A program made the position numbers and the translations under genes. DNA of 64,000 nt from Pteria penguin (lineage: Eukaryota; Mollusca; Bivalvia; Pterioida; Pteriidae), in contig CM068587.1 of NCBI GenBank assembly GCA_035048485.1, positions 34,085,001 to 34,149,000 on the forward strand, read 5' to 3'. Under the pieces are notes generated by a model, which saw only the letters and a list, made by a program, of their open reading frames with translations, did not search any database and had not been told where the DNA came from. Shown piece by piece: positions 38,616-53,600 of the stretch (positions are counted from its first letter, which is position 1; every line of letters starts with the position of its first letter).

Positions 38616-41600
38616 GAGTGAGAATATTATATGAATAATGATTTGGATGGTATAAACACTCGTTATCTTTTCAATCTAAAACGGCAGTAGATAATAAAAT
38701 GTACAGGTTGAAAAGAAAAAGGTCGCAAAAAAGAGGGGGGGGGGGAGTTAATTGTGTATTCAAAAAGATGAAGATGTTTTATTTACCCGTGGAATTATTT
38801 CAAACGAGGGTACGGGACGTATCCTTATTACTTATATGAATTTCAGTGTAGTTGTATGTAGAATAAATCAGTAATCATACACATGTATCAATGATTGAAT
38901 GAATGAAATACTGAATAGAGGAGGAATATAAATAGAGAAAGAAAAGAAAGTGTTTATCGAATTTGATTATCTTTTCATTAGATATACATTGATGTTTTGG
39001 CTTCCTGTTTGTATTCAGGTTTTAATCCTTTCATCAGTTCTCGTAAATTACTTAAATATAATATCAGAGACTAGATGTAGCCTTGTTAGTTCTTCTTTTG
39101 AACACTTTATATATCGGGATTATATATAAGTTCGTTGAGTAAATAATATACCATCATATCTATCTTATGCTGATAAAATATCCTTATAATCGATACATAT
39201 TCCTTTGAGGTGGAAGTCGGAAGTACATGATGTCATACACTGACACCTACAGATACACATAACGATGGTGATGGACGGCGGGCAAAACCGTAAAATCTCT
39301 AGTAAAATAACGCAGATTCAAAGAGGAAAGGGGGGATTGGCCGTCGACTTATTTTAGAGTTTATATTATATGATATAATATAATAAAAACATAATAATAT
39401 AGGTATAGTGAATGATAATGTATACGGTATGTTCTCTATCAATATGGAAACAATTTTGTGTGGTTTCTAAAGTAATTGGTAAATTGTGATACCTTACATA
39501 ACATTTTTGTCTTAAGAATAATTCTTTCACGTGGAGACAAGTTGTGCATTTAAAAGTGGGGGAAGAGGAGGGGAGGGTGGGGGGGCAATTGGTATGGGGC
39601 ATCATGGGAAGCATATTTTAGCCTATACATGAAAAAGAAAATCGGTTTTCTAAAATTTGAAGTGACCATATTTCAACAAGTCCCGTTGAGGGTGGGGTCC
39701 TGAATTATACAAAAACAATTTTATCTCCCACATGTGAAATGCACATGAATGTAGTTATTATCATAAAACCCAATCGTTACTATTATCAAGATCCTGTGTC
39801 GAGATTTTGGCCGTAGGCGACTCTGGCCAGTTCACGTACATGGCGTACTGTTGTTTTACTGTGGTACGTACGGTAGTCTCGCAGTGTTAATGACATCATC
39901 AAAACATCGATGGGATACAATAAACGTCAAAATGAAGAATGGAGAATTCGGATTAGGAAATTGTTTGTTCATTCACGAATTATTTTGTCACCAGTTTCAC
40001 ATTGTCTTCATCACGTTCAAATATATAATGAAACAGAAAAGATTTAGAAAGGTAATGGGTCAGGGGTTATTGCTTGCTGTTTTTAAATTCAAGCCTTCTT
40101 CCATTATACAAATACGTTTGTAAGCTGGCATGTCATTCTTTGTCAGTTTAAGTGTTGCTATTTTCTGCATTATTTTTGTTTGTACATCCGATATTGTTCA
40201 ACGTTCATTTTGTGAAATACAGGTTTTTTTTTAAGTTTACCAACGCTTTGCTGATTACAGATGCTGAATAACATCGCCAGTGACCTTGACCTGTTGTTAA
40301 ATGACCTCTGTCACATATATCCACACCCAGATCAAGCGAATACGAGTCGATTCCAAACTTTGGGGTAAGTATAAAAAGTTTTGAAAACTGTTAGCGAAAA
40401 TGTGTGGGTAATAGTAGGGCAATGCATGTTTCAGTTTGGTTGCGAAGAGGAATCACTCTTCTTTACAGATTTTACTCTTTACACTCTTTATTTACAGATT
40501 ATTAGTTTGTGGCTTCAACGGCAGAAAATGGATATTAGATACATTCATTTTATTTTTCTGGCGTCATCTCGTAGATCGGTTTTCTGGTATCATCTCGTAC
40601 ATCGGATACCCACATGGATAAGCTGTTTTGTTTTACCGTATACGTTTTCTGTGTCGGGGGACGATACCAATCTATAAGTTGTGTATTGTTAAACTATATT
40701 CACTGTATTGTTGTGCTGTTGTGTGTTATTGTTTGTTGCAATACCGGAATTATTTCACTGTTGAAGTTGAGACAGGTGTCAAGAAGTTGAGGAGTACCCT
40801 TAAGCCATTGACCTTTATAGGTACTTAGACTGACCTTACCTTGGCAGGTACACTGCCAGACCTCTCTGAGACAGGTGCACTGACAGTGGCAAGTGTACTG
40901 GCAGACCTTCTGCACTTATAGACCTTACCATGGCAGATACATTAGATAGATTTCCCAGATACTCTGGTAGTCCTTTATATGACAGGAGCACCAACAGAAT
41001 TTCCCATGACAGATATACTGACAAACATCCCCATAGTACCAGGCAGTTACACTAGTAGACCTTCCCATGGTAGATACACTGACAGATTCTCATGGCAGGT
41101 AGTCTGACAAACCTTCCCATGTCAAATACATGTGTGAAGTGCACTGATAGACCTTCCTTTGGCAGGTTCATTGGAAGAATTTCCCCATGTCAGGTACACT
41201 AGTAGACTAGACCTTCCCATGACAGGTACACTGACAGACTTTCCCAAGGCTGATACACTAGTAGACTTTCCCAGGACAGGTACTCGGACAGAACGTCCGG
41301 TGGCAGGTAAACTAGCAAAGCTTCCCATAGCAGACACATTGACAGAACAGGCACAATGATAAATCTTTCTAGAACAGGTACAAAGGCAGACCATGCTAGG
41401 GCAGGTACACTGGCAGATCTGTCTAGGGCAGATACACTGACAATCCTTCCTATGGCAGATACACTGGCAGACCTTCCTAGGGCAGGTACATTGGCAGACT
41501 TGTCTAGGTCAAGTACACTGGCAGACCTTCCTTTGGCAGATACACTTGGCAGCCTTTTCTAAGGCAGGTACACTAGCAGACCTTCCTATGGCAGCTATAC

Positions 41601-44600
41601 TGTCAGACATTATTATGACAAGTACATTTGCAGGCCTTCCCACTTGCCCCGACCAGAGTTCGAACTCTATTAAACAGAGGTGAAAAGTTACAAGGAGTAC
41701 TATCACAGTGCTTTAGCCTACTCGGTCGCTAAGTTCTCCTGTAGGCATTATTAATCTCATTGTTGTGACACACTCCTACTTAAGGAGATTAACTATGGGT
41801 TTGTCCTTTAAGCAGTTGGACGACTTTCTGACCATTTGTATTGTTTAATTTAAATCGGAATGCTTTCTCACATGAAAGGTGTTTGTTTATTTTCTTTTTA
41901 ATGTTTAAGTCACGTGGAACAAAATAATAGCGGTACAGACTTCAAATATCAAATTCAAATCAATGGACTAGATGCTTTCAAGGCATTAAGGCATCTTTAA
42001 CGAAAATGTAGCCTAACCTAACATTTTTATAGAATCATAAAGTATGGATCTACGATAGGTTCGAACCCACAACAGGTAATTTTATACCCTGCCTTTTGAA
42101 AAAGTGCACCGATATACTTGCCAACGGTAGACGAGTATTTTTGGATATTTTTTGGAAATTCTCATATACATCAAAGGAACTCTACACATGTCTTCAGTCA
42201 TACATTTGATTGCGAACATGAATAGTAGTTTTTATTTAGATATAAATCCTCTTCTTCTAAGGGACAGGCTTGGTGCAGTGGTCAAGCGATCCGGTTGCGC
42301 CACTATGTTTAAGAGGTTGGTAACCTCCTGCTTCCATGTCGCGATATAACTGAAATATTGTTGAAAGCGACGTAAAACACCATTTTCTACGTGTCATCTA
42401 TGTCGTAAAAATGCAAAACTTCCCCCATAAAATTCAGAAAACAAAACGCCACTCATCCATATTCAGTATATTTTTCTGGAGGAGAACATCCAGATTTTCT
42501 CATGCTTTATTGGGATATCCTCATAGTGTGTAACAGACCCACTGTTAGGGGACTCATTTGTCCACATATCAATGAATTTACCCAAGTAAACATTTGGGCT
42601 CTAAAAGACAGTGCCAAGCCCCGAGCTTTAACTTCATTCACATTAAAATTGACATTCATGTCACATCCATTAATAGAGCACCTGATGCAATTAAAGAATA
42701 CACTTGTCAGACTTAGTATTCTACAGATACAATCTTTTCGTTGTTGTTCTCTTTTTCGGAGATCATTAAAATGCAATCAATATTGTACTGTAATATGAAC
42801 TATTGGAATTGGGTGGACGCAAACGCCGACAGCACGACAGGTGCGATCCGTGTGGATATACCTGTAATTGGGATTAGGGGATGTACATGTATATACCCCT
42901 CAATTTTTTTCTCTACCTTAGGATATTTATTGTGCCGCTATTTATTTAAAATAATAGGTGTTGCGTGAAAGTTTAAAATTCTCATCTTTCGTTTTCGTTG
43001 AAATATATAATGCTTTGTCTACATTTACTGAACGGCACTGTTGTCATTTTTTCTGTTTTCATTTAACCTTTGTTCCGATAAAAATTTTAAGACATGACGC
43101 TAATACGGTAATTATAAGAGTGAAAACCTGGCCTCTTTCTTTCTTTGGTTCTCGGTGAATTTTCATAGCAATACCCGACACCCACGCTAAATATCGTTTT
43201 GTAATAAACATGTTAAAGATATCAAGCTGCAGATTTCCATAGTGTTTGGCGGCAGGTCAAAAATTAGGAACTTGCATTGGTGCCGCCTTTATTTTGATAA
43301 TAAATACAAGACAAACTTCCGACAGAGTTCATTTGCACGCAAATCAGAATTCATCCTTAGTGTTATCTCAAACTATTGAAAACGAACAAGATGACAGAAA
43401 TTTCAAATAAAGGTAGACAATTCATGGAAAGGGGAGTATTACCGTATTGTTTGGTTATTTTACTTACATGGTGACATCCGTTGCCTTGTCTATGGCCTTG
43501 TCATATCTCTGCTTCGAACCACACGGAACAGTGAGTGATGTTTTACGTACTAAAGTATTCCGTGTCCGAAACCGACATTCAAGAACCCGGAATCCGGGTC
43601 GTTAGATCTGGAAAAGGGAGGATAGGACGATTTTTGTTCTCCGAGATTACATGCATGTTTCTCAAGCATAATAAGAAAGTTGTAGATTGCATCGCTTTGC
43701 TCATAGAACTCTGGTAATAACCAGTGATGATTCCGATGTCGTGCAGTTCTGAAAAGAAGGATTAGTCATAGAGAGTTGCGGTTCTTTTGTTCATCAAACT
43801 ATTGGATTTTAGCCATTTCTGTCTTTTATGTTTTCACAAGAGAGTCGAAACCACAATATTTAAAAGACTTGTATGAAATTCTTTCTCATCCCGAAAGCGT
43901 TATGCAAGAGCATTAAATTCAGTACACCTTTTGATTGTATGGAGCGATAATTGTATCATTAATTAGCCGTATATATATTCCTTGTGGGATTTGATGACAT
44001 AGGATTTCCTTTTATGGAATTTTTTATGAAAGAATGGGCAGATACCAGCGCAATGGGTCAAAGAACAAAGAAGTCATATGAAACAAGATCTAGTCCCTCG
44101 CTATATTAGGTGTCGAATTATGTCTGGCTTAGCATTCTAAACTGGTAGTTGTAGTGTATTCATGCCAAAAGTCAAATATTATGTTCCCTTTACACAAGGC
44201 TAGTTCATCAAACACAGGAGCGGAACTACTAGTGGGATTACTAACCCATAAAATAGTTCATATGAAATACTAAGGAGTCAAAGAGAAAGAAGTAACATAA
44301 TGTTCTTTTTGCAGATGTATAGAATTTGACTGAATTGTGAGACGAGAGACTTTGTGACAATAAAGCATTTCTCATCTGGCCTGAGTAGATCTCTCTCCTG
44401 AAAGTTATATTTATTACCAGAATTTTAATTGCGGAAAACGATGAATGATGGACGAATTGTCAATAAAGTTCATTCCATATTTACTATAGCCTCTCTCCTT
44501 TGTCAGTTTTGGATTCGATCCCTGGTCGGAGCCCAGGAGGAATATGTACCGGTGTACCTAGCGAGGGTTGGTGGGTTTATGTGAGTACTCCATCGCAAGA

Positions 44601-47600
44601 CACTGACCGCATGGGAAATCGTGGAAATGGAAGTTTGCTGGTATGTCATTGTTTGCAAGTGGTTTGCCACGGAATGAAAAAAAAAAACCATTTACTGTCA
44701 CAATTTCTCTTTAATCATCTTGCTGGACATAGTAATTGAAGTTGTTGTACAGACTGACGGGTGTACAGACAGGCGGATATGTAGATCACTTTATCCGCAG
44801 TGTGACAAATAGAGAAGCGGAATAAAGATATGGTTTAAATCGGATTGCTTTTTCCTAAGGCGAAAGTATAAACTTCATAGATCTAACTATCTTTCGTCGC
44901 CACTTTTGTCTTGTCATTCTACCAAAGCATCTACGTTATCACCATGCATGAGTTACACAGTGCAAAGAAATAGATACACATATCATTTCTATTTAAGTAG
45001 AATTTTACTTTAAAAACTTTTTGTAAAAGAAATTATCAACATGCTTGTCTCGGAAATGGTATGAACGTACATACCAGTGAAAAAGATTCCTTAGTGACTT
45101 TTTTCTTCCGCGCCTTCTTGTAATGCATTGGACATAAATTGAAATATAATGAAGTGAAAAGACACTTATCTCTAATTTTGTCGCCAGTCATGTCTGCTCT
45201 AGATAAATTTTGTAAAATATGTGAAATCGTCAAGTTACACAACCGATAAGAGTCATCACTCTCGCTGATGATGCAGACAGGGATACAATAAAGTGGTTGT
45301 TTAGTCATAAAAACAAAAAACAAAAAAAAAACAAAAAAAACCAAAAAAAACCCCGAAATACTACCTTCCCCCCAAACCCCACCCTTTTCAACAACCCCCC
45401 TCCAACCTAAACAAGGGAAAAACAAACTTTTATCAACTTTAACAGTTATGTAACATAACAATCAGCTTATGAGGTTTTTGGTTAAAATCCTAGAAATTTT
45501 GGATAGTAGGGTTAACACAGAAATGATTCAGTGCATCGGATGAATCCTTTATATACTTGTAGTTCAAAGTTTCCTGAAAATATACATGAAAAGTACCGAT
45601 AAAATATGTACGGAATATTGTGATATATTAGCGCAAACGGACAAACTCATTCAAATGCAGATAATTTCTTTACTGACCAAATACGATTCTGTAGACGTTA
45701 CTACATTTGAGGGAGTCAAATCAAACAGTTTAAAGATTTAATATTCTTAAGACTAAATGAATTTCAACAATTCTAAAGGTGAAATCTAGCGGAAGTGTGC
45801 CAGAGAAAGCTCACAAAGTTTATCATTAAGTACACAAAGAGATAACCCTGCTATTTGAAGTTTTAAAAAAGTTCGCTTTTGTAAGCGCTGCTGTCTTTAA
45901 TCATCGATGGCGTCAAAATATAGGTCTAAATTGAATGATTGTATGTTATATTTGCCATGTTTCTGCTTTAATATACGGGATTTAATTTGAGTATCCCACC
46001 TGTGGATAGTAATAAAAATGAAAATTCAGTAACAAAGTCAGGCTAGCGGGTAAAATGCAAAATATGCTATAAGAAATATCAGAGTGTACTTACATGTATA
46101 TTTGTAAAGTTTATCCCAATTATTCTATTGGATCTTTTCGTTGTAGAGTTATTTCCCATATGGACAGGTATCTGACGTCAAACCATTGTGACGTCTTGTA
46201 ATTTCTATATCATTTTCCATAGTTTTACACCAGTTTCCATGGAAATGGTTGACGTCACAATTTGACGACTTCAGATTCCTGCTCATGTGGGAAATAACTC
46301 TGTATGAACGAAAAGATCGAATTGTCGTGTTTGAAATGAAGTCGTGATCCGGCGTAGCACAGTCCATAAGAAGGTCGGCTCGTAGCGGAAAGTTCCCGGG
46401 TTCGAATCCCCTTGGACACTCGTCGGTGTCCTGTCTTTAGGATTAGACGGTAAAATGAGGTCCCATTCCACGGTAGACGTGGCACGTTAAAGACCTCTTA
46501 CTGACCTCTTACTAATTAGGGATGGTCCGTTACATAGGTGTACATTTCTGAGCTTTGTATTATTCAACTGCCGCCATCGTATATTGGTTTGACGCAAACC
46601 AAGATTCAAAACCACAAAAAAGAATTTGATTAACAGTGTCATAGTTAAATGATTTTTTTTTCATATGTTGTGTGTCTATGGTACTTCCTGTACACTTTCA
46701 TCTCATACACGTAGAGCTGAAAATTCTTGTGTCGTCTACGTGTTTTGGGAATTTTTTGGCGGGTGTGGCTATATAATCAGGATAAGCTTATTCATTAGGG
46801 GCGTACAGAGTCGCTCACGATTTCCATGGGGTCCATGCGGATCCTTCGTACGCTCCTAAGTACGCTATTGTGTTGTTGTACATATGTACAGTACATTAAA
46901 ACAATTTATGAATGTTGCCTTAACCATTTTACATCAACCGACCAACAAAAAACCAAATGAATTTTAGGAAAGTGTATTGCAAACAGTCAGAATTGAGAAC
47001 GTGCTGAGATTTTGAATGTACTTTTCTTTACCATTGCATGTTCGACTGCTGATGTCAATAAACCATTGATTCGATTTTATTTCAAGATAGATTTGCCTTG
47101 TTTTACACAAGGGTTTGTTTTTATGGTGTACTTGTAACAAATTGTGATCAAAGACTTTCTTCTGACGGTTTACTAATGGCGTTAGCGTGTTGCCATCTGC
47201 AGACAATGTTGATTTCTCGACTTATCTTGGCTTATTCTGTTATTTCCAGAACATGTTCACTATCTCTGACATCTACATGCCATTATATTTAAAGGTTCCT
47301 GGTGAAAATTAACTTTCGTGCTAAATCGATTAACCTCCGTCCTTACAGCGGCCAATACGGGGGCGAGAAATGGACGTCCGTTTCGGATCTACTCCTAACT
47401 TTTTCGAAGTGTACGAAAATAAATATTGAAAATTCACCTTATTCATTTTGCGATAATTTCTCTTGCTTAGCATCTGCTTGCATTAGCAAGGGAAAGTGGG
47501 TTTTTGTAATTGTATGTATAAGTGTATTACTTAGGCAGAAATTCTCCTGTGTATTTTTACTGCTGAAAATTAGGAGTGAAAATCGGGAGGCTTCTGCATA

Positions 47601-50600
47601 TGCGTACTTATTGCTGAGAATATTATGTCGAAATTCTGCTGCGGTGGAATTTCGGAGTTCATATTCTGTTCCTAACTTTCATTTTGGAATCTGAAAACAT
47701 TGTCATATAAAGAAGTGTATATGCTTTCTTTTACTTTCGGACCACCTCAGGACCTATACCCCAGGTTTTGTATTCACTACCTTTCGGCTGTCGTCAGCAG
47801 ATATCGAGATAATACGAATAGAGCGATTTAGATTCAGTTCTTTGATCTTGATCGATACTGCTTCATGCGATGATTCCCTTTTGTCGATAATGTGATAAAA
47901 TCTGACCTTCCAAACAATTATTATAATTGTAAGATACCCTTCTGTAAACATATTATATGCAGTCGTGAGAGTTGATTCAATTTCGCTTACACCTGTTTCA
48001 AATTAGGCGATCAAATGCACAGGAGTAAGAAGGGTATACATTGTGTATTGTTAAACTCGATGATTTGTCCTTATGTGAGATCAGCATTTTGGCTATGTTA
48101 AACAAGGCTTTCTATAAATGCATTTAAACGTTTTTTTGCACAGATACCGATTTTTGTTCGCTTAGAATAAAGGTTGATAAGTACTCACTTATATGAGAAG
48201 GTACTCAAAGACCTCTCTTTTAGTCGGCAATGGTTATATCGTACGTTGAAGGTGAACTTACTACGATTATCTAATTTCATAGATATTTTCAGTCTCCAAA
48301 AAATGTTCCCTATATTTTATCATTTCATCATATGTTCTGCAGGCAGGTAACTGTCCAGGACATATTCCATACCATATGCGTTATCATCATTTAAAGACAG
48401 AAAAAAAGACAGTCATTCCTTATATTCACAATGCATTTTAAAAGTTTTTTTTTAAAAACAAAATATCAAATTCCCCGTTATCAAGCTGGCAAAGACCGAA
48501 TTTTTCCTGAAGTGGAAAAGTACTTCCGCCACGCAATATAGTGCGTGTCTAGAATGCTAAAAAATACTCTATCTGTCCAGGTAATTTCTCTAATTGCTCA
48601 AAATTAACAGATGCATTAATTTCGTTATTACAATTCTTATATTTAATTAAGCCCCGCCTCTTTTTATATTCTACGCATGTGATTTGCCATACGCCGGGTA
48701 CTACTTCCATGACCCAAGTTCATGGGATGATGAACCGAGTCTGTTTAGCATTGTTCATCGAAGGAATTAGACTAGCATTGTGAATATTTGAATTTGAATC
48801 CATTTAGAAGTACGAAAGATTGCTTTGTTTGATTCTTGTTTTACGAAAATAACAAGTTTTAAGTCATTGTGACATTGGCAACACCACGTTAGGATGAACA
48901 TTCTTCGACAATGTCCTATAGGAGTAAGCATCTCCTGTGTCATTAGCCACCTCAGACAAGTGTGACAATTTTTTGAAATATTAAGGGATTGTTAAATTGT
49001 CATCAGTGATATTTTACCCTTATATCGGCAGCATCGTTGTGCAGATAGGGGCGTAGTCTTTAGTGCAAGCTGAGAGTAAAAAGTCGATAACACGGATGTC
49101 GACTTTACACTTCGTCTTTGGACGTTTACCAGGAATGATCAAACGTCAAATCACGTATGACCAAGTACATGTACTGTTGAATCCGACCACATATTCAGAA
49201 TTAAATTTCAAAAATTCCAGTACTTGTGTATCAAATATTGTCCATCATGTATGGATTAACCTGTGTTGTGTACATGCGCTTGTAAATGCTGATGAAACAT
49301 TGTGGCGGTAATGTTTCTATCACGTGACTCAAACAGATAATGACAAATCATTTATCGTATCTCTTCACCCACATTATTATTGACCTCGTCTGTTTCTATA
49401 CAATTAATTGATGTCATACACGACTATCAGGTAAATATTTTTGTTATGGTGTTTATTCGTTTGTCCATATCCAGAGGATTGGACTGAGAGTATGGATCCA
49501 CCTTAAAATTTGGCAAAACTTTTCTCATTAATTTAGATTTTAAATGATTAATTTTACAACAGTAGACATGGTTGGATCTCTGATCCGTAAATTCGTTTGG
49601 GGTGGATTCCCTGAAGTTTCTGGATCCATTGGTTTTCCATGTCATCTTTTCACTGATGGATGTTTTTTGTACTTGTGTAGAAATCATTGACATGTGTTGG
49701 GTGTAATGCAGACGTACCATTGGACGTATCTGGACCATTGTGGTAAAAGGTGAAACAAGACCATACTAATTATTTACCGAGGATTTGTGATAGCTCTGTG
49801 GTATGGCATTGTGGTAATCCTAATGAATGTTTGATACATAATACAAAATCAAATGCTTTTCTTTTAAGGAAGGGACAATACTCTGACAGTAGCCCTGGGT
49901 TTGGGGAAGACAGTGCTTTTGGAACTCTGGCGTCCACGGACAGCTATGCATGTGAACAGAAACACCGCAGCGATTCCCTGCAGTCAGGGCATCTGGATGT
50001 GTTTGGTTTAGAAGACAAGGTATTTATGAATTCCATTAGATATACCACATTTCTTGGAAACTCTCCCTTATCAGTACATGTTTTACATAAGATTTTCAAA
50101 GTATTGAAAAATAATACCCTCTCAACTAAAAAAAAGTTCCTGCTTATATTTACCTTGGTGATGTATTAAATTTGTTTTTGTCCATTTGTCTGTATTGGTA
50201 CTTTGTCTAGTCTATCATTTCTACACCTTTATTTTGACATTGTCCTAGGTTTATATATAAGGTCAAGATTACTAAGAATTCTAGACATCAAATATATGGT
50301 ATAAGGGAAAAGAAGGTAAAAACCGACTCTTTACTCAATGTTTGTCCTTGACATTTTGAAGCATATTATCTAGACTCTTTACTCAATGTTTGTCCATGAC
50401 ATTTTGAAGCATATTATCTAAAGGTCATTATCACAAGGACAAATTTTAAAATTGTAGTCAAGGACATTACTTTAAAGGGTAGAACTGTTGGGTCTCATGC
50501 AGCCCAAAACTTTACACATGATTTATGGATTTTTCATAACATTCACTTAGGTTGTTTGAGATCTAGGTGAAATAAATTTTTCTTGATGGTATGATTAGGA

Positions 50601-53600
50601 AAGTAACCCAGAAAGAAAGAATTCTGTTCTCCTAGGATAAAATTTTATATCTTTAAAATGTTCAGAGCTTCTTTAAGATAATCAGTCCAACCATACCAAC
50701 TTTATGATACTCTTTTAATCATCTACAAAAATTCATACATTTTATTGCAGGGATTGCAGATTCCATCCTATACAGAGTTGGGGAGTGACCCTGTTTCAGA
50801 ACCCCGAAGCATCAACTTTGAAGAGAGGTTGAGCAAAACACATTCAATATGGTATCTGCCAAAAATAGGTCGCTCTGGAGCAGTGCATCTGCTGAAGGAC
50901 CGAGAACCAGGGGTAAAACCAAAATAATCTGTATTATATTTGCATAGATGTCAGGGTCATTTAAAAGTCATGATAAATACTTTTAAAGAAGGTCATTGTA
51001 ATATTTTTTTTTCTTGATGAAAGTAAAAAATGTGTTGTAGAAATCTAAATCTTTTTTTTATATCCTTCATTATGAATAGATAAAATGATTAGAATTTTAA
51101 TAAGTATCATGTCATTTATGATTTTGTTTCTTTTTGTAGACTTTTATCATAAGAGAGTCCAGTCAGTCCAATACTTTGGCTCTTTCGGCTCAGTTTCCTG
51201 AAAATGGACAACCAAATGTCGATCACTATCTAATACAACACTCTGATAAGGGCTACAGAGTTCAAGGGTCATTACACGACTTTAAAGCTCTGCCTGACCT
51301 GATTGTTTATTATCATGAAAACATAGAAGAATTACCATGTCGACTGGTGCTGCCCCCTACAATTCGAAGGGCAAAAACTCTACAAGAGCTGACATCCCTT
51401 TCATATCTTGGACAAGGTAACGCCACACTTACAAAATCTTGTTGATTTTCCAATTATGTTATCGGTATATTTTGATGCAAAATCTTAAATGTCATATTTC
51501 AGTAATGAAGTTTGATTGATTATTGTTTTATGTCAATCTACGATTATTTCACATGTATGGTGATGGCATCGGTCTGCAGCATTGTATAGCAATTTATGCC
51601 TTTGCAATGAACCCCCCCCTCCTTCCCCCAAAGCAGTGAGGGACATGGGACCTCTGTATTTACTGTCTCGTCCAAAAGACAGAACACTGTACACCCATGG
51701 CTGGAGTCAAACTTCGGCCTCCCGACCACAAACCGAACACCTCATCCACTGGCTACATCAGCTTAAAGTAATGAATTTTGTATGGCGATATTTATGACCT
51801 AATGATGTATAAGTAATGGAGGATTTATTAAAGCATTCTTGTTTATTATTATATTGCTTTTATTTGTCTGGAAGTTGGTGTAATATTTTGTAGCTTATTT
51901 GAATAAATGTGTTGAAATGACTAACCAACATTCTTTCCATGTTAATGTAAATCCCGCTCTTTATATAATTAATCTTATATATGTCTTTACTTTTTTATAA
52001 ACTAATAGAATGATTTTCTGCCAATTTGAAGAATATTTGTTGATGATTTAGCGTTTACAAAAACATTTTAAGTTTGAAATTTGAATTTCATAACGTTATT
52101 TTAATTTTCATTTATTTTTGCTTCAGATTTTTGGACCTCTTATCGATTTGATCGTGGAATGGTTGGATATAACTACACATCCAGGAATCTCCATAAGTCG
52201 ACCAGTGAACCGGTTAATATTACTCAAGCATCTCATTTTTCAAACACTAGTCTGCCAGTGGCAAAAATTATGCCGTCAAAGTCCATGCAGCAATTCAGAA
52301 ACACCTCAGGATCACCACTCACCAGTAGCTCAGTGTCAACTTTAGAAAAATCGAGTCCTTCATTAGGAAGTGTTCCAGAGAGTCTTGATGAGAATGGAGA
52401 GAATGTTATGTTTGGTACGGGGAACGATTATAAAGAAACTGGGGAAGAAGTGTGTGAAAAGTGTCAAGCCAGACGAATGGCAAATCAAACTCGCTCAGAA
52501 GAAAGTTTGCATTCGTCTGCGAACTCCAGTGAGAGGGCAAAGTCCATTGAAAGAAGCTTGCCTAATACTCATCCACGAACTCCTTCAAAAACTAATTCAA
52601 ATCTTTATTTTACGACATCAATAGAATTGCTCAATAACTCTGAAAATCAATATTTCCATAGCAACCTATCGGATAAAATGAGTGACTATGAGGACATTTG
52701 GAAACACTCCGCTGCAGCCACACCTGTACCGTCAGTGAAATTGTACGATCAACGAACACCTGTTTCATTCTCGAACACTGCTAGTGTAGATCATTTTAAC
52801 CATGAGGGTTGTATGGCAGAGCCAGTTTATAGTAAACCAGATAAAAGCACTATGAACAATAAAGGATTAAAGAAGGAAGCGGGCAATGATCTCTCAAAAG
52901 GTTTTGAAATTGTTCATAACAATTTAAGTAATCCCTGTTTCACCTCACCTAATACTCTGAGTTGCAGCCAAGGTAATATGGTGTATGAAAATGAACGAAG
53001 TAGCTCTAAAAATAATTTACACAGAACTTTAAGTCTGGACGATTATAAAATCAAAAATGCTAAAAGATCTGATTTCCTCAGTACAGAATTGTTAGATGTT
53101 AAATCAACTGTATCTGTTCAAACTCAGACAAGTCCAAAAATGAAGAGTAAACCAGAGCCTTTGCCAGCAGTCGATAATGATTCCTCCTCAACTTCCACTG
53201 CTCTCTCTTCAGTTAAAAGTCCGGTATATGCAGAACCTTTTGACAGTTTAGTTGCAGAAAAAACTAAGAGCAAAAAGTCTAAATTGAGAAGAAGATCTGC
53301 ACCATCAATGGGTTTCAGTGCTCGGAAAGTCAAGGGAGTATCACAAACTCCAAATTTAGAGACAATATTTTCTCCAAATTTTGATCACAGTCATTCAGTA
53401 CATGAATCGTCTTTCAATTTTTCAAAACAAAGTGGAGTTATTGGTGCTAGTGAAGGTTTGCCACCTAATGGACTTAGGAGAACACAAAGCGCAAAATCTA
53501 GGTCACGGCGTGAATGTGAACAGGTTCCAATACTTAATAAGGAAAGCTTAGATGATGTAGTGAAAAAACTAGAAAAATTAAGTTCACATAAAGATAATAT

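Larger units (their letters stand above)
31386..40260 (+). other. RIN intron 1
   Basis: 8.9 kb, AT-rich, no other gene recognised. Contains the 52-bp palindrome at 31946, an inverted-repeat element at 34669-35137, G runs near 34434-34447 and 34690-34703, a MetaSINE-like fragment at 37750 and a (TA)n tract at 38570. Confidence 0.6.
40365..49868 (+). other. RIN intron 2
   Basis: 9.5 kb. Holds a 27-bp minisatellite, a MetaSINE fragment at 42263, an inverted-repeat element at 46143 and a family-B SINE at 46325. A tRNA-like B box on the minus strand near 41655 (GAGTTCGAACTCT) and a GATTCGATCCC near 44513 may mark further decayed SINEs. No other gene recognised. Confidence 0.6.

Noticed and set aside
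41159..41562. Nine-residue repeat protein in two frames
   Set aside because: The frame changes within the 27-bp minisatellite, units are diverged, and no splice or start context supports an exon.
45036..45461. 141-codon minus-strand frame
   Set aside because: Runs through A-rich and C-rich low-complexity DNA (about 45300-45410), giving Phe/Gly-rich sequence; no domain seen.
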